From Streptomyces gossypii (lineage in GTDB: Bacteria; Actinomycetota; Actinomycetes; Streptomycetales; Streptomycetaceae): DNA of 64,000 nt. The stretch covers positions 62,001 through 126,000 of the forward strand of contig NZ_JAJAGO010000008.1 of NCBI RefSeq assembly GCF_025165795.1, given 5' to 3'. The notes beneath the pieces were generated by a model, which worked only from the letters and a program-made list of their open reading frames with translations, was not told the origin of the DNA and searched no databases. Below are positions 42,237 through 52,600 of the stretch, piece by piece; position 1 is the stretch's first letter; each line of letters opens with the position of its first letter. The translations under genes and the position numbers were made by a program.

Positions 42237-43094
42237 ATGCCCAGCTACAGATCCGGTACCACCCCCCGTCTGCGCTCAACAGCGACCGCGGCCGCACTTC
42301 TCCTCTCCGCGCTCGCGCTCGTCCTCGCCCTCCCGGGCGCCGCATCAGCCGCCCCGGGCGAGGGCGACAAGGGCCCGGTCAAGCGCGGTGACGCGTACAT
42401 GGGTATGACCGTCGAGGAGAACGAGGGCGGCGAACCGTACAGCGGACCGCCGCAGAGCCTCGCGGCGACCGTGGAAGGGGTCGACGTCGCCAGTCACCAG
42501 GGCAACGTCAACTGGAGCAGTCTCTGGAACAGCGGGGTCCGCTGGGCCTACGCCAAGGCCACCGAGGGCACCTACTACGAGAACCCCTACTTCGCCCAGC
42601 AGTACAACGGCTCGTACAACGTCGGCATGATCCGCGGCGCGTACCACTTCGCGAACCCGAGCGACTCCAGCGGCGCGGCCCAGGCCAACTTCTTCGCCAG
42701 CAACGGCGGCGGCTGGTCCAAGGACGGCAAGACCCTGCCGGGCGTGCTGGACATCGAGTACAACCCGTACGGAGCCACCTGCTACGGCAAGAGCGACGCC
42801 GCGATGGTCAGCTGGATCCGCGACTTCACCACCACCTACAAGGCCCGCACCGGCCGGGACGCGGTGATCTACACCACGACCAACTGGTGGAGCCAGTGCA
42901 CCGGGAACAACAGCAGCTTCGGCAACACCAACCCGCTGTGGATCGCCCGCTACGCGTCCTCCCCGGGGACACTGCCGAACGGCTGGGGCTTCCACACCTT
43001 CTGGCAGTACACCTCCACCGGACCGATCGTCGGTGACCACAACGTCTTCAACGGCTCCTACGACCGGCTGAAGGTCCTCGCCAACAACGGCTGA
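42237..43094 (+). CDS. Secreted GH25 muramidase (lysozyme)
   Basis: A 285-residue exported muramidase of the Chalaropsis/cellosyl type. Signal peptide (TATAAALLLSALALVLALPGAASA), then the GH25 domain with VDVASHQGNVNW, YAKATEGTYYENPYF and the catalytic LDIEYNP. It cleaves the glycan strand of peptidoglycan. ATG at 42237 has GGAGG at 5-base spacing. A strong terminator follows. Confidence 0.92.
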   Translation: MPSYRSGTTPRLRSTATAAALLLSALALVLALPGAASAAPGEGDKGPVKRGDAYMGMTVEENEGGEPYSGPPQSLAATVEGVDVASHQGNVNWSSLWNSGVRWAYAKATEGTYYENPYFAQQYNGSYNVGMIRGAYHFANPSDSSGAAQANFFASNGGGWSKDGKTLPGVLDIEYNPYGATCYGKSDAAMVSWIRDFTTTYKARTGRDAVIYTTTNWWSQCTGNNSSFGNTNPLWIARYASSPGTLPNGWGFHTFWQYTSTGPIVGDHNVFNGSYDRLKVLANNG

Positions 43095-43130
43095 CCGGGC
43101 AGAGCCTGCCCGCCTGTCATCCACGGACCA

Positions 43131-43169
43131 GGAGTGGTCCCCTCCACCAGGGCGGGAGGGGACCACTCC
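43131..43169. terminator. Hairpin terminator after GH25
   Basis: A perfect 15-bp stem (43131-43145 with 43155-43169) and 9-nt loop, 36 bp behind the GH25 stop. Confidence 0.85.
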
Positions 43170-43263
43170 TCTGTGCGCGTCCTGCGGCGTGCAGCCCCGC
43201 GGGAGGAGGACACGCCCCCTCGGGTACCTGACTGGGCGGGCGACGGTTCGGCACCATGGGGCC

Positions 43264-43365
43264 ATGGAGGACGAGCTCACTGATGAGACAGGCGACGCGC
43301 TCCGTGATGAGGAGCGGGAAGTCGACTGGGACGACGAAGAGTCCTACGGCTGGGGCGACCACTGA
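43264..43365 (+). CDS. Tiny acidic ORF (33 residues)
   Basis: ATG to TGA encodes 33 residues, of which about half are Asp or Glu (EREVDWDDEESYGWGDH at the end). It lies between two hairpins, behind the GH25 gene. No clear ribosome site precedes it, so it may be a chance frame or a leaderless small protein. No family recognised. Confidence 0.35.
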   Translation: MEDELTDETGDALRDEEREVDWDDEESYGWGDH

Positions 43366-43391
43366 CGGTCCCCGGAGCACCGCACGCAGCG

Positions 43392-43422
43392 CGGTCCCCT
43401 CCCGCCGGGCGGGAGAGGACCG
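43392..43422. terminator. Bidirectional hairpin terminator after lon
   Basis: 15-bp arms (43392-43406 with 43408-43422) pair with one mismatch, 25 bp beyond the lon stop. Confidence 0.75.
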
Positions 43423-43446
43423 GACCCTCAGGCACGCTCACTGCGC

Positions 43447-45873
43447 TCAGGCCGCCACCGGGACCTCCGAGGACGCGGGCGTGAGCGCCAGCTCCAGCAC
43501 CCGCCGTACGTCGGAGACCGCGTGGACGTCGAGCCCGGCCAGCACGTCCGCCGGGACGTCGTCCAGATCCGGCTCGTTCCGCTTGGGAATGATCACGGTG
43601 GTCACTCCGCCACGGTGTGCCGCGAGCAGCTTCTGCTTCACTCCGCCGACCGGCAGTACCCGCCCGGTCAGCGAGACCTCGCCGGTCATCGCCACATCCG
43701 TGCGCACCTGCCGCCCGCTCAGCAGCGAGGCCAGAGCGGCCGTCATGGTCACACCCGCGCTCGGACCGTCCTTGGGCACCGCGCCCGCCGGTACGTGCAG
43801 GTGGACCCCACGCTCCTTCAGGTCCGCGACCGGCAGCTCCAGTTCGGCACCGCGCGAGCGCAGGTAGGAGAGCGCGATGTGCGCGGACTCCTTCATGACG
43901 TCCCCCAGCTGGCCGGTCAGCGTGAGCCCGCTGCCGCCCGTCTCCGGATCGGCCAGCGACGCCTCCACGAACAGCACGTCACCGCCTGCCCCCGTGACCG
44001 CCAGCCCGGTGGCGACACCCGGCACGGCGGTACGCCGCTCCGCCGGATCCTGAGCCGACTCGGGGGTGTGGTGCGGGCGGCCGATGAGCCTGCGCAGCGC
44101 GTCCGGATCCACCGTGAACGGCAGCTCGCGCTCGCCCAGCTCGTGCTCGGCGGCCACCTTGCGCAGCACCCGGGCGACTGCCCGCTCCAGGTTCCGTACG
44201 CCCGCCTCGCGGGTGTACTCGCCCGCCAGCTTGCGCAGTGCGGCGTCGTCCAGGGTCACCTCGTCGGAGCCCAGCCCGGCGCGCTCCAGCTGGCGCTCCA
44301 GCAGGTGGTCGCGGGCGATGGTCACCTTCTCGTCCTCGGTGTAGCCGTCGAGCTGGACGACCTCCATCCGGTCGAGCAGCGCCTCCGGGATCGCCTCCAT
44401 GACGTTGGCCGTGGCCAGGAAGACCACGTCGGAAAGGTCGAGCTCGACCTCCAGGTAGTGGTCACGGAAGGTGTGGTTCTGGGCCGGGTCCAGCACTTCG
44501 AGCAGGCCCGAGGCGGGGTCGCCCCGGAAGTCGGAGCCGAGCTTGTCGATCTCGTCCAGCAGCACGACCGGATTCATCGAACCGGCTTCCTTGATCGCCC
44601 GTACGATCCGGCCCGGCAGCGCCCCGACGTAGGTACGCCGGTGGCCGCGGATCTCCGCCTCGTCCCGGACGCCGCCGAGCGCGACCCGGACGAACTTCCG
44701 CCCCATCGAGCGGGCGACGGATTCTCCGAGTGAGGTCTTTCCGACGCCGGGCGGGCCCACGAGTGCCAGCACCGCGCCGCCGCGACGGCCACCGATCACT
44801 CCGAGACCGCGGTCGGCGCGCCGCTTGCGCACCGCCAGGTACTCGGTGATCCGCTCCTTCACGTCCTCCAGCCCGGCGTGGTCGGCGTCCAGTACGCCCT
44901 TGGCGCCCGCGATGTCGTAGGCGTCGTCAGTGCGTTCGTTCCACGGCATCTCCAGCACCGTGTCCAGCCAGGTGCGGATCCAGCTGCCCTCCGGGCTCTG
45001 GTCGGAGGACCGCTCCAGCTTGTCGACCTCCTTGAGGGCCGCCTTGCGCACCTCGTCGGGCAGCGCCGCCGCCTCGACGCGGGCCCGGTAGTCCTCGCCC
45101 TCGTCCTCAGGGTCGCCGTTCAGCTCGGACAGCTCCCTGCGCACGGCCTCCAGCTGGCGCCGCAGCAGGAACTCACGCTGCTGCTTGTCCACGCCTTCCT
45201 GGACGTCCTTGGCGATCGACTCGGCGACCTCCTGCTCCGCGAGGTGCTCGCGCAGCGACTCGACGGCGAACCGCAGCCGCTCGACAGGATCGGTCGTCTC
45301 CAGCAGGCGCACCTTCTGGGTGAGGGAGAGGAAGGGTGAATACCCGGCGTTGTCGGCGAGCTGCGCGACATCGTCCATCTGCTGGACGCGGTCCACGACC
45401 TCCCAGGCGCCGCGCTTGCGCAGCCAGCTGGTGGCGAGGGCCTTGTACTCCTTGACGAGCTCGGCCACCACGCCGGGAGCCTCGGACTGCTGCCGGTCCG
45501 CGGAACCCGCGCCGGGCTCCGCCCCTTCGGTCACCTCGCTGCCCTCCACCCACAGCGCGGCACCGGGACCGGTCGTACCGGAGCCGATGCGGACCCTGCG
45601 CAGGCCGCGGATCAGCGCGCCGGGGTCGCCGTCGGCGAGGCGCCCCACCTGCTCGACCCGGCCGAGGACGCCGATGCCCGCGTAGCTGCCGTCGACCCGG
45701 GGCACCAGCAGCACCTCGGGCTTCTTCCCCTCGGATGCGGCGGCCTGCGCGGCCTCCACGGCGGCGCGGACCTCGGCGTCGGACAAGTCGAGGGGCACCA
45801 CCATGCCCGGCAGCACCACCTCGTCGTCGAGGGGCAGCACCGGCAGGGTGAGCGAGTTGGACGTCGAAGCCAT
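43447..45873 (-). CDS. lon: ATP-dependent protease Lon
   Basis: An 808-residue LonA protease. N-terminal LON substrate domain (LPVLPLDDEVVLPGMVVPLDL), AAA+ domain with Walker A GPPGVGKT and Walker B VVLLDEIDKLG, and C-terminal protease domain with the catalytic Ser in PKDGPSAGVTMT and Lys in GGVKQKLLAAH. It degrades misfolded and regulatory proteins. ATG at 45873 follows GGGAGAG. A HAIR-type HspR site directly upstream predicts heat-shock control, as reported for Streptomyces lividans lon. Confidence 0.96.
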   Translation of the reverse strand: MASTSNSLTLPVLPLDDEVVLPGMVVPLDLSDAEVRAAVEAAQAAASEGKKPEVLLVPRVDGSYAGIGVLGRVEQVGRLADGDPGALIRGLRRVRIGSGTTGPGAALWVEGSEVTEGAEPGAGSADRQQSEAPGVVAELVKEYKALATSWLRKRGAWEVVDRVQQMDDVAQLADNAGYSPFLSLTQKVRLLETTDPVERLRFAVESLREHLAEQEVAESIAKDVQEGVDKQQREFLLRRQLEAVRRELSELNGDPEDEGEDYRARVEAAALPDEVRKAALKEVDKLERSSDQSPEGSWIRTWLDTVLEMPWNERTDDAYDIAGAKGVLDADHAGLEDVKERITEYLAVRKRRADRGLGVIGGRRGGAVLALVGPPGVGKTSLGESVARSMGRKFVRVALGGVRDEAEIRGHRRTYVGALPGRIVRAIKEAGSMNPVVLLDEIDKLGSDFRGDPASGLLEVLDPAQNHTFRDHYLEVELDLSDVVFLATANVMEAIPEALLDRMEVVQLDGYTEDEKVTIARDHLLERQLERAGLGSDEVTLDDAALRKLAGEYTREAGVRNLERAVARVLRKVAAEHELGERELPFTVDPDALRRLIGRPHHTPESAQDPAERRTAVPGVATGLAVTGAGGDVLFVEASLADPETGGSGLTLTGQLGDVMKESAHIALSYLRSRGAELELPVADLKERGVHLHVPAGAVPKDGPSAGVTMTAALASLLSGRQVRTDVAMTGEVSLTGRVLPVGGVKQKLLAAHRGGVTTVIIPKRNEPDLDDVPADVLAGLDVHAVSDVRRVLELALTPASSEVPVAA

Positions 45874-45894
45874 GATCTCTCCCTAGGCAGGTAA

Positions 45895-45915
45895 GTTGAG
45901 CTGTATCGACTCAAT
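45895..45915. promoter_or_regulatory. HspR-binding HAIR element
   Basis: GTTGAGC-N7-ACTCAAT matches the HAIR consensus CTTGAGT-N7-ACTCAAG at all but three arm positions with correct spacing. It lies 22 bp upstream of the lon start. Confidence 0.75.
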
Positions 45916-45990
45916 GCCGGGGAGCCGCCAAATGTTCCCCGCCGGCCCGGAGAGGGTTGTTCGCTTACAGCGATCAGGCATAATCCCGGC

Positions 45991-46569
45991 ATGCCGCCCC
46001 TCCCGGGGCCCTCCCGGCCTCTCACTCGGCGCACCGTGGCCGCCGCTCTGCTGCTGGGCGGCGGCGTCGCAGCCTGCTCGGAGGGCGGTGCGGCAGCGGG
46101 GCCGACGGCCGGAGGCTCCGACGCAGCCCCCACCAGGGGATCGCCGTCCACCGGATCGCCCCCCGTACAACCCCCAAAGGCGCGGTCTTCATCCCCGGAT
46201 GCCGCGCCAGATGCCTCACCGAATGCGGCGGAGCTGGTATCGCTGCAGATCAGCGGCGGCTACGCGGGGGTCGACCGGAGGATCCACGTCCGGACGGACG
46301 GCAGGTACACGGCCACCGAGCGCGGCAGTCAGGGCACGGCAGAGGGCCGCAAGGGCCGGCTGACGGACGCGCGGCTGGCCCGGCTGCGCGACCTGCTGCG
46401 AGACGCGCGCCTCCACCGGCGGTCACCGCAGGCGGTGGATCCCAGCCTGCGCGACCAGTTCCGCTACCGCATCACCTACGGTGATCATGTCGTCGTCACC
46501 GATCTGTCCGACCCGGTGAAACCGCTGGCCGAGGCGATCGGCCTGCTGGAGCAGGCGATCGGAGACTAG
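45991..46569 (+). CDS. Putative lipoprotein, unknown
   Basis: A 192-residue exported protein. A twin-Arg-like leader (RRTVAAALLLGGGVAAC) ends in a lipobox with Cys, followed by a 60-residue Pro/Ser/Gly linker and a conserved-looking domain (LVSLQISGGYAGVDRRIHVRTDGRYTATERG ... FRYRITYGDHVVVTDL). The domain resembles actinobacterial protealysin-inhibitor-like proteins; function unknown. Divergent from lon. Confidence 0.75.
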   Translation: MPPLPGPSRPLTRRTVAAALLLGGGVAACSEGGAAAGPTAGGSDAAPTRGSPSTGSPPVQPPKARSSSPDAAPDASPNAAELVSLQISGGYAGVDRRIHVRTDGRYTATERGSQGTAEGRKGRLTDARLARLRDLLRDARLHRRSPQAVDPSLRDQFRYRITYGDHVVVTDLSDPVKPLAEAIGLLEQAIGD

Positions 46570-46606
46570 TGCCGCTCCCGGCTCCGGCCGGAAAGCAGGG
46601 GAGAAG

Positions 46607-47308
46607 ATGAACGCGCCCGAGGAGACCGTCGTACTCGACCGCCGGGAGGGCCCGCACGGCGAGGTGGTCCTGCGCCGTCAGGGCGCGCTCCTGCAGATCA
46701 TCGCCAACGGCTGCTTCCTGATGGACACCTCGGACGGACGCTCCGAGCGGCTGCTCGTACGGGCGGCACTCGCCGAATGGTCCGCGGGCGACGGCGCGGC
46801 CGGGCGAGGCGGGCGCCCGAGCCTGCTGATCGGCGGGCTCGGCGTCGGGTTCTCGCTGTGCGAGGCGGCCTCCGAGCCGCGCTGGGGGCGGATCGCCGTC
46901 GTGGAGCGCGAGGAGGCGGTCATCGACTGGCACCGGACGGGGCCGCTCGCGGCGTTCTCGGCCCGCGCCCTGGCGGACGAGCGCTGCACCCTCGTGCACG
47001 CCGACCTCGTTGCGTACCTGCACGGACACGGCACGGCCGGGCACTTCGACGTGCTCTGTCTCGACATCGACAACGGACCGGACTGGACGGTCACGGACGG
47101 TAATGGTTCCCTCTACTCCCCCGCCGGACTGGCCGCCTGCCGGGCCCGGCTCGCTCCGGGCGGCGTTCTCGCCGTCTGGTCGGCTCAGCGTTCCGCCGCG
47201 TTCGCGGAGAGATTGCGGAATGCCGGATTCAGTCGGGTCCGTACGGAAGAGATCCCAGTCGTCCGTGGCGTCCCCGACGTGGTGCACCTCGCGACGATAC
47301 CGGCGTAG
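46607..47308 (+). CDS. Spermidine-synthase-like protein
   Basis: A 233-residue Rossmann-fold protein like the catalytic domain of spermidine synthase: LLIGGLGVGFSLCEA, VVEREEAVIDWHR, DVLCLDIDNGPDW, LAPGGVLAVWSAQRS. The usual N-terminal tetramerisation part is reduced. Many actinomycete members are of unknown substrate. ATG at 46607 follows GGGGAGA; 37 bp behind the lipoprotein gene. Confidence 0.82.
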   Translation: MNAPEETVVLDRREGPHGEVVLRRQGALLQIIANGCFLMDTSDGRSERLLVRAALAEWSAGDGAAGRGGRPSLLIGGLGVGFSLCEAASEPRWGRIAVVEREEAVIDWHRTGPLAAFSARALADERCTLVHADLVAYLHGHGTAGHFDVLCLDIDNGPDWTVTDGNGSLYSPAGLAACRARLAPGGVLAVWSAQRSAAFAERLRNAGFSRVRTEEIPVVRGVPDVVHLATIPA

Positions 47309-47388
47309 CCGCAGCCCACACGGGGCCCTTACGCTGCTGCCAGTACGCAACACTTCAATGCCACGGGGCGACGCAGGGGCGGCACCGA

Positions 47389-48207
47389 ATGGATCAGACC
47401 AACAACTCATCGACGCACGGTGGTCACGCCGGAGCGACCACCCCTGGTGCCCAGCGCCGCGTCCTGGTCGTCGAGGACGATCCGACGATCGTGGACGCCA
47501 TCGCGGCACGGCTGCGTGCCGAGGGGTTCCAGGTGCAGACTGCGGGTGACGGACCCGCCGCAGTGGAGACGGCCGAGGTGTGGCAGCCGGATCTTCTGAT
47601 CCTCGACGTCATGCTGCCCGGCTTCGACGGACTCGAGGTGTGCCGCCGGGTGCAGGCGCAGCGTCCGTTGCCGGTGCTCATGCTCACCGCGCGTGACGAC
47701 GAGACCGATATGCTGGTCGGACTGGGAGTCGGCGCGGACGACTACATGACGAAGCCGTTCTCCATGCGGGAGCTGACCGCCCGGGTGCATGTGCTGCTGC
47801 GCCGGGTGGAGCGGGCGACCCTCGCCGCGCACACCCCGCGCAGCGGGACGCTGCGGCTGGGCGAACTGGAGATCGACCACGCCCAGCGCCGGGTCCGGGT
47901 GTCGGGAATCGACGTGCATCTCACCCCGACCGAGTTCGATCTGCTGGTCTGTCTCGCGCACTCGCCCCGCGCCGTGCTCTCCCGGGAGCAGCTGCTGGCC
48001 GAGGTGTGGGACTGGGCGGACGCCTCGGGTACCCGCACCGTCGACAGCCATATCAAGGCGCTGCGGCGGAAGATCGGCGCGGAGCGCATCCGTACGGTGC
48101 ACGGGGTGGGGTACGCGCTGGAGACGCCCGCTCCGGTCGGTCCCGTGGCCCCGGCGTCATCGGCGTCCGTGGCGCCTGCGGCATCGTCCACGGCCGACGG
48201 AGCGTGA
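47389..48207 (+). CDS. OmpR-family response regulator
   Basis: A 272-residue response regulator. Receiver domain with VVEDD, phosphoacceptor in LLILDVMLPG, T in LMLTARD and K in DDYMTKPF; winged helix with HLTPTEFDLLVCLA and RTVDSHIKALRRKIG. N- and C-terminal tails of about 20-25 residues are low complexity. The histidine kinase gene follows after 6 bp. Confidence 0.93.
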   Translation: MDQTNNSSTHGGHAGATTPGAQRRVLVVEDDPTIVDAIAARLRAEGFQVQTAGDGPAAVETAEVWQPDLLILDVMLPGFDGLEVCRRVQAQRPLPVLMLTARDDETDMLVGLGVGADDYMTKPFSMRELTARVHVLLRRVERATLAAHTPRSGTLRLGELEIDHAQRRVRVSGIDVHLTPTEFDLLVCLAHSPRAVLSREQLLAEVWDWADASGTRTVDSHIKALRRKIGAERIRTVHGVGYALETPAPVGPVAPASSASVAPAASSTADGA

Positions 48208-48213
48208 CCTGAG

Positions 48214-49326
<1,113 letters not shown>

Positions 49327-49659
49327 CCGGCTCGGCCGCGGCACGGCTCCGGATCTGCGGGTACGGCACCCGGCGGTACCGAGCTGCGCAGGAACGATAC
49401 GGGGACAGCGCGCGAACGACAGAGGTACGGTGCAGTGACGGCGGAGATCCCACGGGGTGCTGCGCCGGAGCCCGGCCTCGCTCTGCGCCAAACGGCCAGA
49501 ACGTCGTGTGTTTCCCGCCAAATGCTGCCCTGAAACCAGGCTGCTGATGTGACTTGCGCGACGACGGGGCCGCCCGGACTGCACCGAGTGGCAATGAAGG
49601 CGTAGCCTTTACTTCCGCTGTCCACCATCTTTAGGAAGCGGAAGAGGGCGGTTGTCGCC
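49327..49659. other. 333-bp gene-free region upstream of the 2-oxoglutarate enzyme
   Basis: No gene is supported. It should contain the promoter of the downstream gene; I see no consensus element, only a purine-rich stretch close to the start. Confidence 0.45.
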
Positions 49660-52600
49660 GTGTCGTCACAGTCCCCCAATAGCTCGAGCATCTCGACCGA
49701 ACAGGACGGTGAGGGGAAGAACCCCACCGCTGCGTTCGGCCCCAATGAGTGGCTCGTCGACGAGATCTATCAGCAGTACCTCCAGGACCCGAACTCGGTC
49801 GACCGAGCCTGGTGGGACTTCTTCGCCGATTACCAGCCAGGCCCCGCCGGGGGGAGTGCCAAGGGCGAAGGCCCCGGCCAAGAGGCACCTGGCAAGCCTG
49901 TCGACGACGCCACGGGCGGTGCCGGAGCAGCCGGGACCACCGCCCCGGCGGTAGCCGCACCGGCCCAGCCCCCCACGGGAGGCATCGCGGCTCCGGCCGC
50001 CGGCGCCCCGGGCGGTGCGCCCGCCCCGGGCGCCGCCGCACCGCAGGCGGCACCACCTGCCGCCCCGGCGAAGCCCGCAGCGAGCGCCCCCGCCGCTCCG
50101 AAGGCGCCGAGCACCCCGGGCGGCACTCCCGCCCCGGCCAAGCCCGCCACGGCCGCACCGGCGCCGAGTACGCCGAGCACCGCAGGCGGGACCGCCGCAC
50201 CGGCCCAGCCGGCGGCAGGCGCTGCCGAGGAGGCCACCGGCCCTTCGTTCGTGCCGCTGCGCGGCCCCTCCGCCGCCGTGGCGAAGAACATGGCCGCCTC
50301 GCTGGCGCTGCCCACCGCGACGTCCGTGCGGGCGATCCCGGTGAAGCTGCTGATCGACAACCGCATCGTCATCAACAACCACCTCAAGCGCGCCCGTGGC
50401 GGCAAGGTGTCCTTCACGCACCTCATCGGCTACGCCATGGTGCAGGCGCTGAAGGCGATGCCCTCGATGAACCACTCGTTCACCGAGAAGGACGGCAAGC
50501 CCACCCTGGTCAAGCCGGACCACATCAACCTCGGGCTCGCCATCGACCTGGTCAAGCCGAACGGCGACCGCCAGCTCGTGGTGGCCGCGATCAAGAAGGC
50601 GGAGACGCTCTCCTTCTTCGAGTTCTGGCAGGCCTACGAGGACATCGTCCGCCGGGCCCGTGGCAACAAGCTCACGATGGACGACTTCAGCGGGGTCACC
50701 GCCTCGCTGACCAACCCCGGCGGCATCGGCACCGTCCACTCGGTGCCGCGCCTCATGCCCGGCCAGGGCCTGATCCTGGGCGTCGGCGCGATGGACTACC
50801 CGGCGGAGTTCCAGGGCACCTCGCAGGACACCCTGCACCGCCTCGGCATCTCCAAGGTCATGACGCTGACCAGCACCTACGACCACCGGGTGATCCAGGG
50901 CGCCGCCTCCGGCGAGTTCCTGCGGATCATGCACCAGATGCTCCTCGGCGAGAGCGACTTCTACGACGAGATCTTCGAGGCGCTGCGCATCCCGTACGAG
51001 CCGGTGCGCTGGCTCAAGGACATCGACGTCAGCCACGACAATGACGTCACCAAGGCCGCTCGGGTGTTCGACCTGATCCACTCCTACCGGGTTCGCGGCC
51101 ATGTCATGGCCGACACCGACCCGCTGGAGTACAAGCAGCGCAAGCACCCCGACCTGGACATCAACGAACACGGCCTCACCCTGTGGGACTTGGAGCGCGA
51201 GTTCGCGGTCGGCGGCTTCGCGGGCCGTTCGATGGCCAAGCTGCGCGAGATCCTGGGCGTGCTGCGCGACTCGTACTGCCGCACCACCGGCATCGAGTAC
51301 ATGCACATCCAGAACCCCAAGGAACGCAAGTGGATCCAGGAACGCGTCGAGCGGCCGCACTCCTCCCCGGAGCGTGAGGAGCAGCTGCGGATCCTGCGCA
51401 GGCTCAACGCCGCAGAGGCGTTCGAGACGTTCCTGCAGACGAAGTACGTCGGTCAGAAGCGCTTCTCGCTGGAAGGCGGCGAGTCGGTCATCCCGCTGCT
51501 GGACGCGGTGATCGACGCCGCGGCCGAGGCGCGGCTGGACGAGACGGTCATCGGGATGGCGCACCGCGGCCGGCTCAACGTCCTGGCGAACATCGTGGGC
51601 AAGTCGTACGCCCAGATCTTCCGCGAGTTCGAGGGCAACCTCGACCCGAAGTCGATGCACGGCTCCGGCGACGTCAAGTACCACCTCGGCGCCGAGGGCA
51701 CCTTCACCGGCCTGGACGGCGAGCAGATCAACGTCTCGCTCACCGCCAACCCCTCCCACCTGGAGGCGGCGGACCCGGTCGTCGAGGGCGTCGCCCGCGC
51801 GAAGCAGGACATCATCGGCAAGGGCGGCACGGACTTCACGGTGCTGCCGCTCCAGGTGCACGGCGACGCGGCCTTCGCGGGCCAGGGCGTGGTGGCCGAG
51901 ACGCTGAACATGTCGCAGCTGCGCGGCTACCGCTGCGGCGGCACCGTGCACATCGTGATCAACAACCAGGTCGGCTTCACCGCGGCGCCCGAGTCGGCGC
52001 GCTCCTCGATGTACTGCACCGACGTGGCGCGGATGATCGAGGCGCCGATCTTCCATGTGAACGGTGACGACCCGGAGGCCGTCGTCCGCGTGGGACGCCT
52101 GGCCTTCGAGTACCGGCAGGCGTTCAACAAGGACGTGGTCATCGACCTCATCTGCTACCGCCGCCGCGGCCACAACGAGATGGACAACCCCAACTTCACC
52201 CAGCCGGTGATGTACAACCTGATCGACAAGAAGCGCTCGGTGCGCAAGCTCTACACCGAATCGCTGATCGGCCGGGGCGACATCACCATGGAGGAGGCGG
52301 AGCAGGCGCTCCAGGACTTCCAGGGGCAGCTGGAGAAGGTCTTCACCGAGGTGCGCGACGCGACGACGGCGCCGCCGCCGGCCGAGGCTCCGCACATCAC
52401 CGCGGAGTTCCCGGTCCCGATGGAGACCGGCATCAGCCAGGAGGTCGTCAAGCGGATCGCCGAGTCCCAGGTCAACATCCCCGACCGGGTCAAGGTGCAC
52501 CCCCGGCTGCTGCCGCAGCTCCAGCGGCGCGCGGCCCAGGTCGAGGACGGCACCATCGACTGGGCGACGGGCGAGATGCTCGCCTTCGGCTCCCTGGTCA

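Noticed and set aside
42159..43094. Longer start for the GH25 muramidase at 42159
   Set aside because: It would precede the signal peptide with 26 Arg/Pro-rich residues; the ATG at 42237 has an excellent ribosome site.
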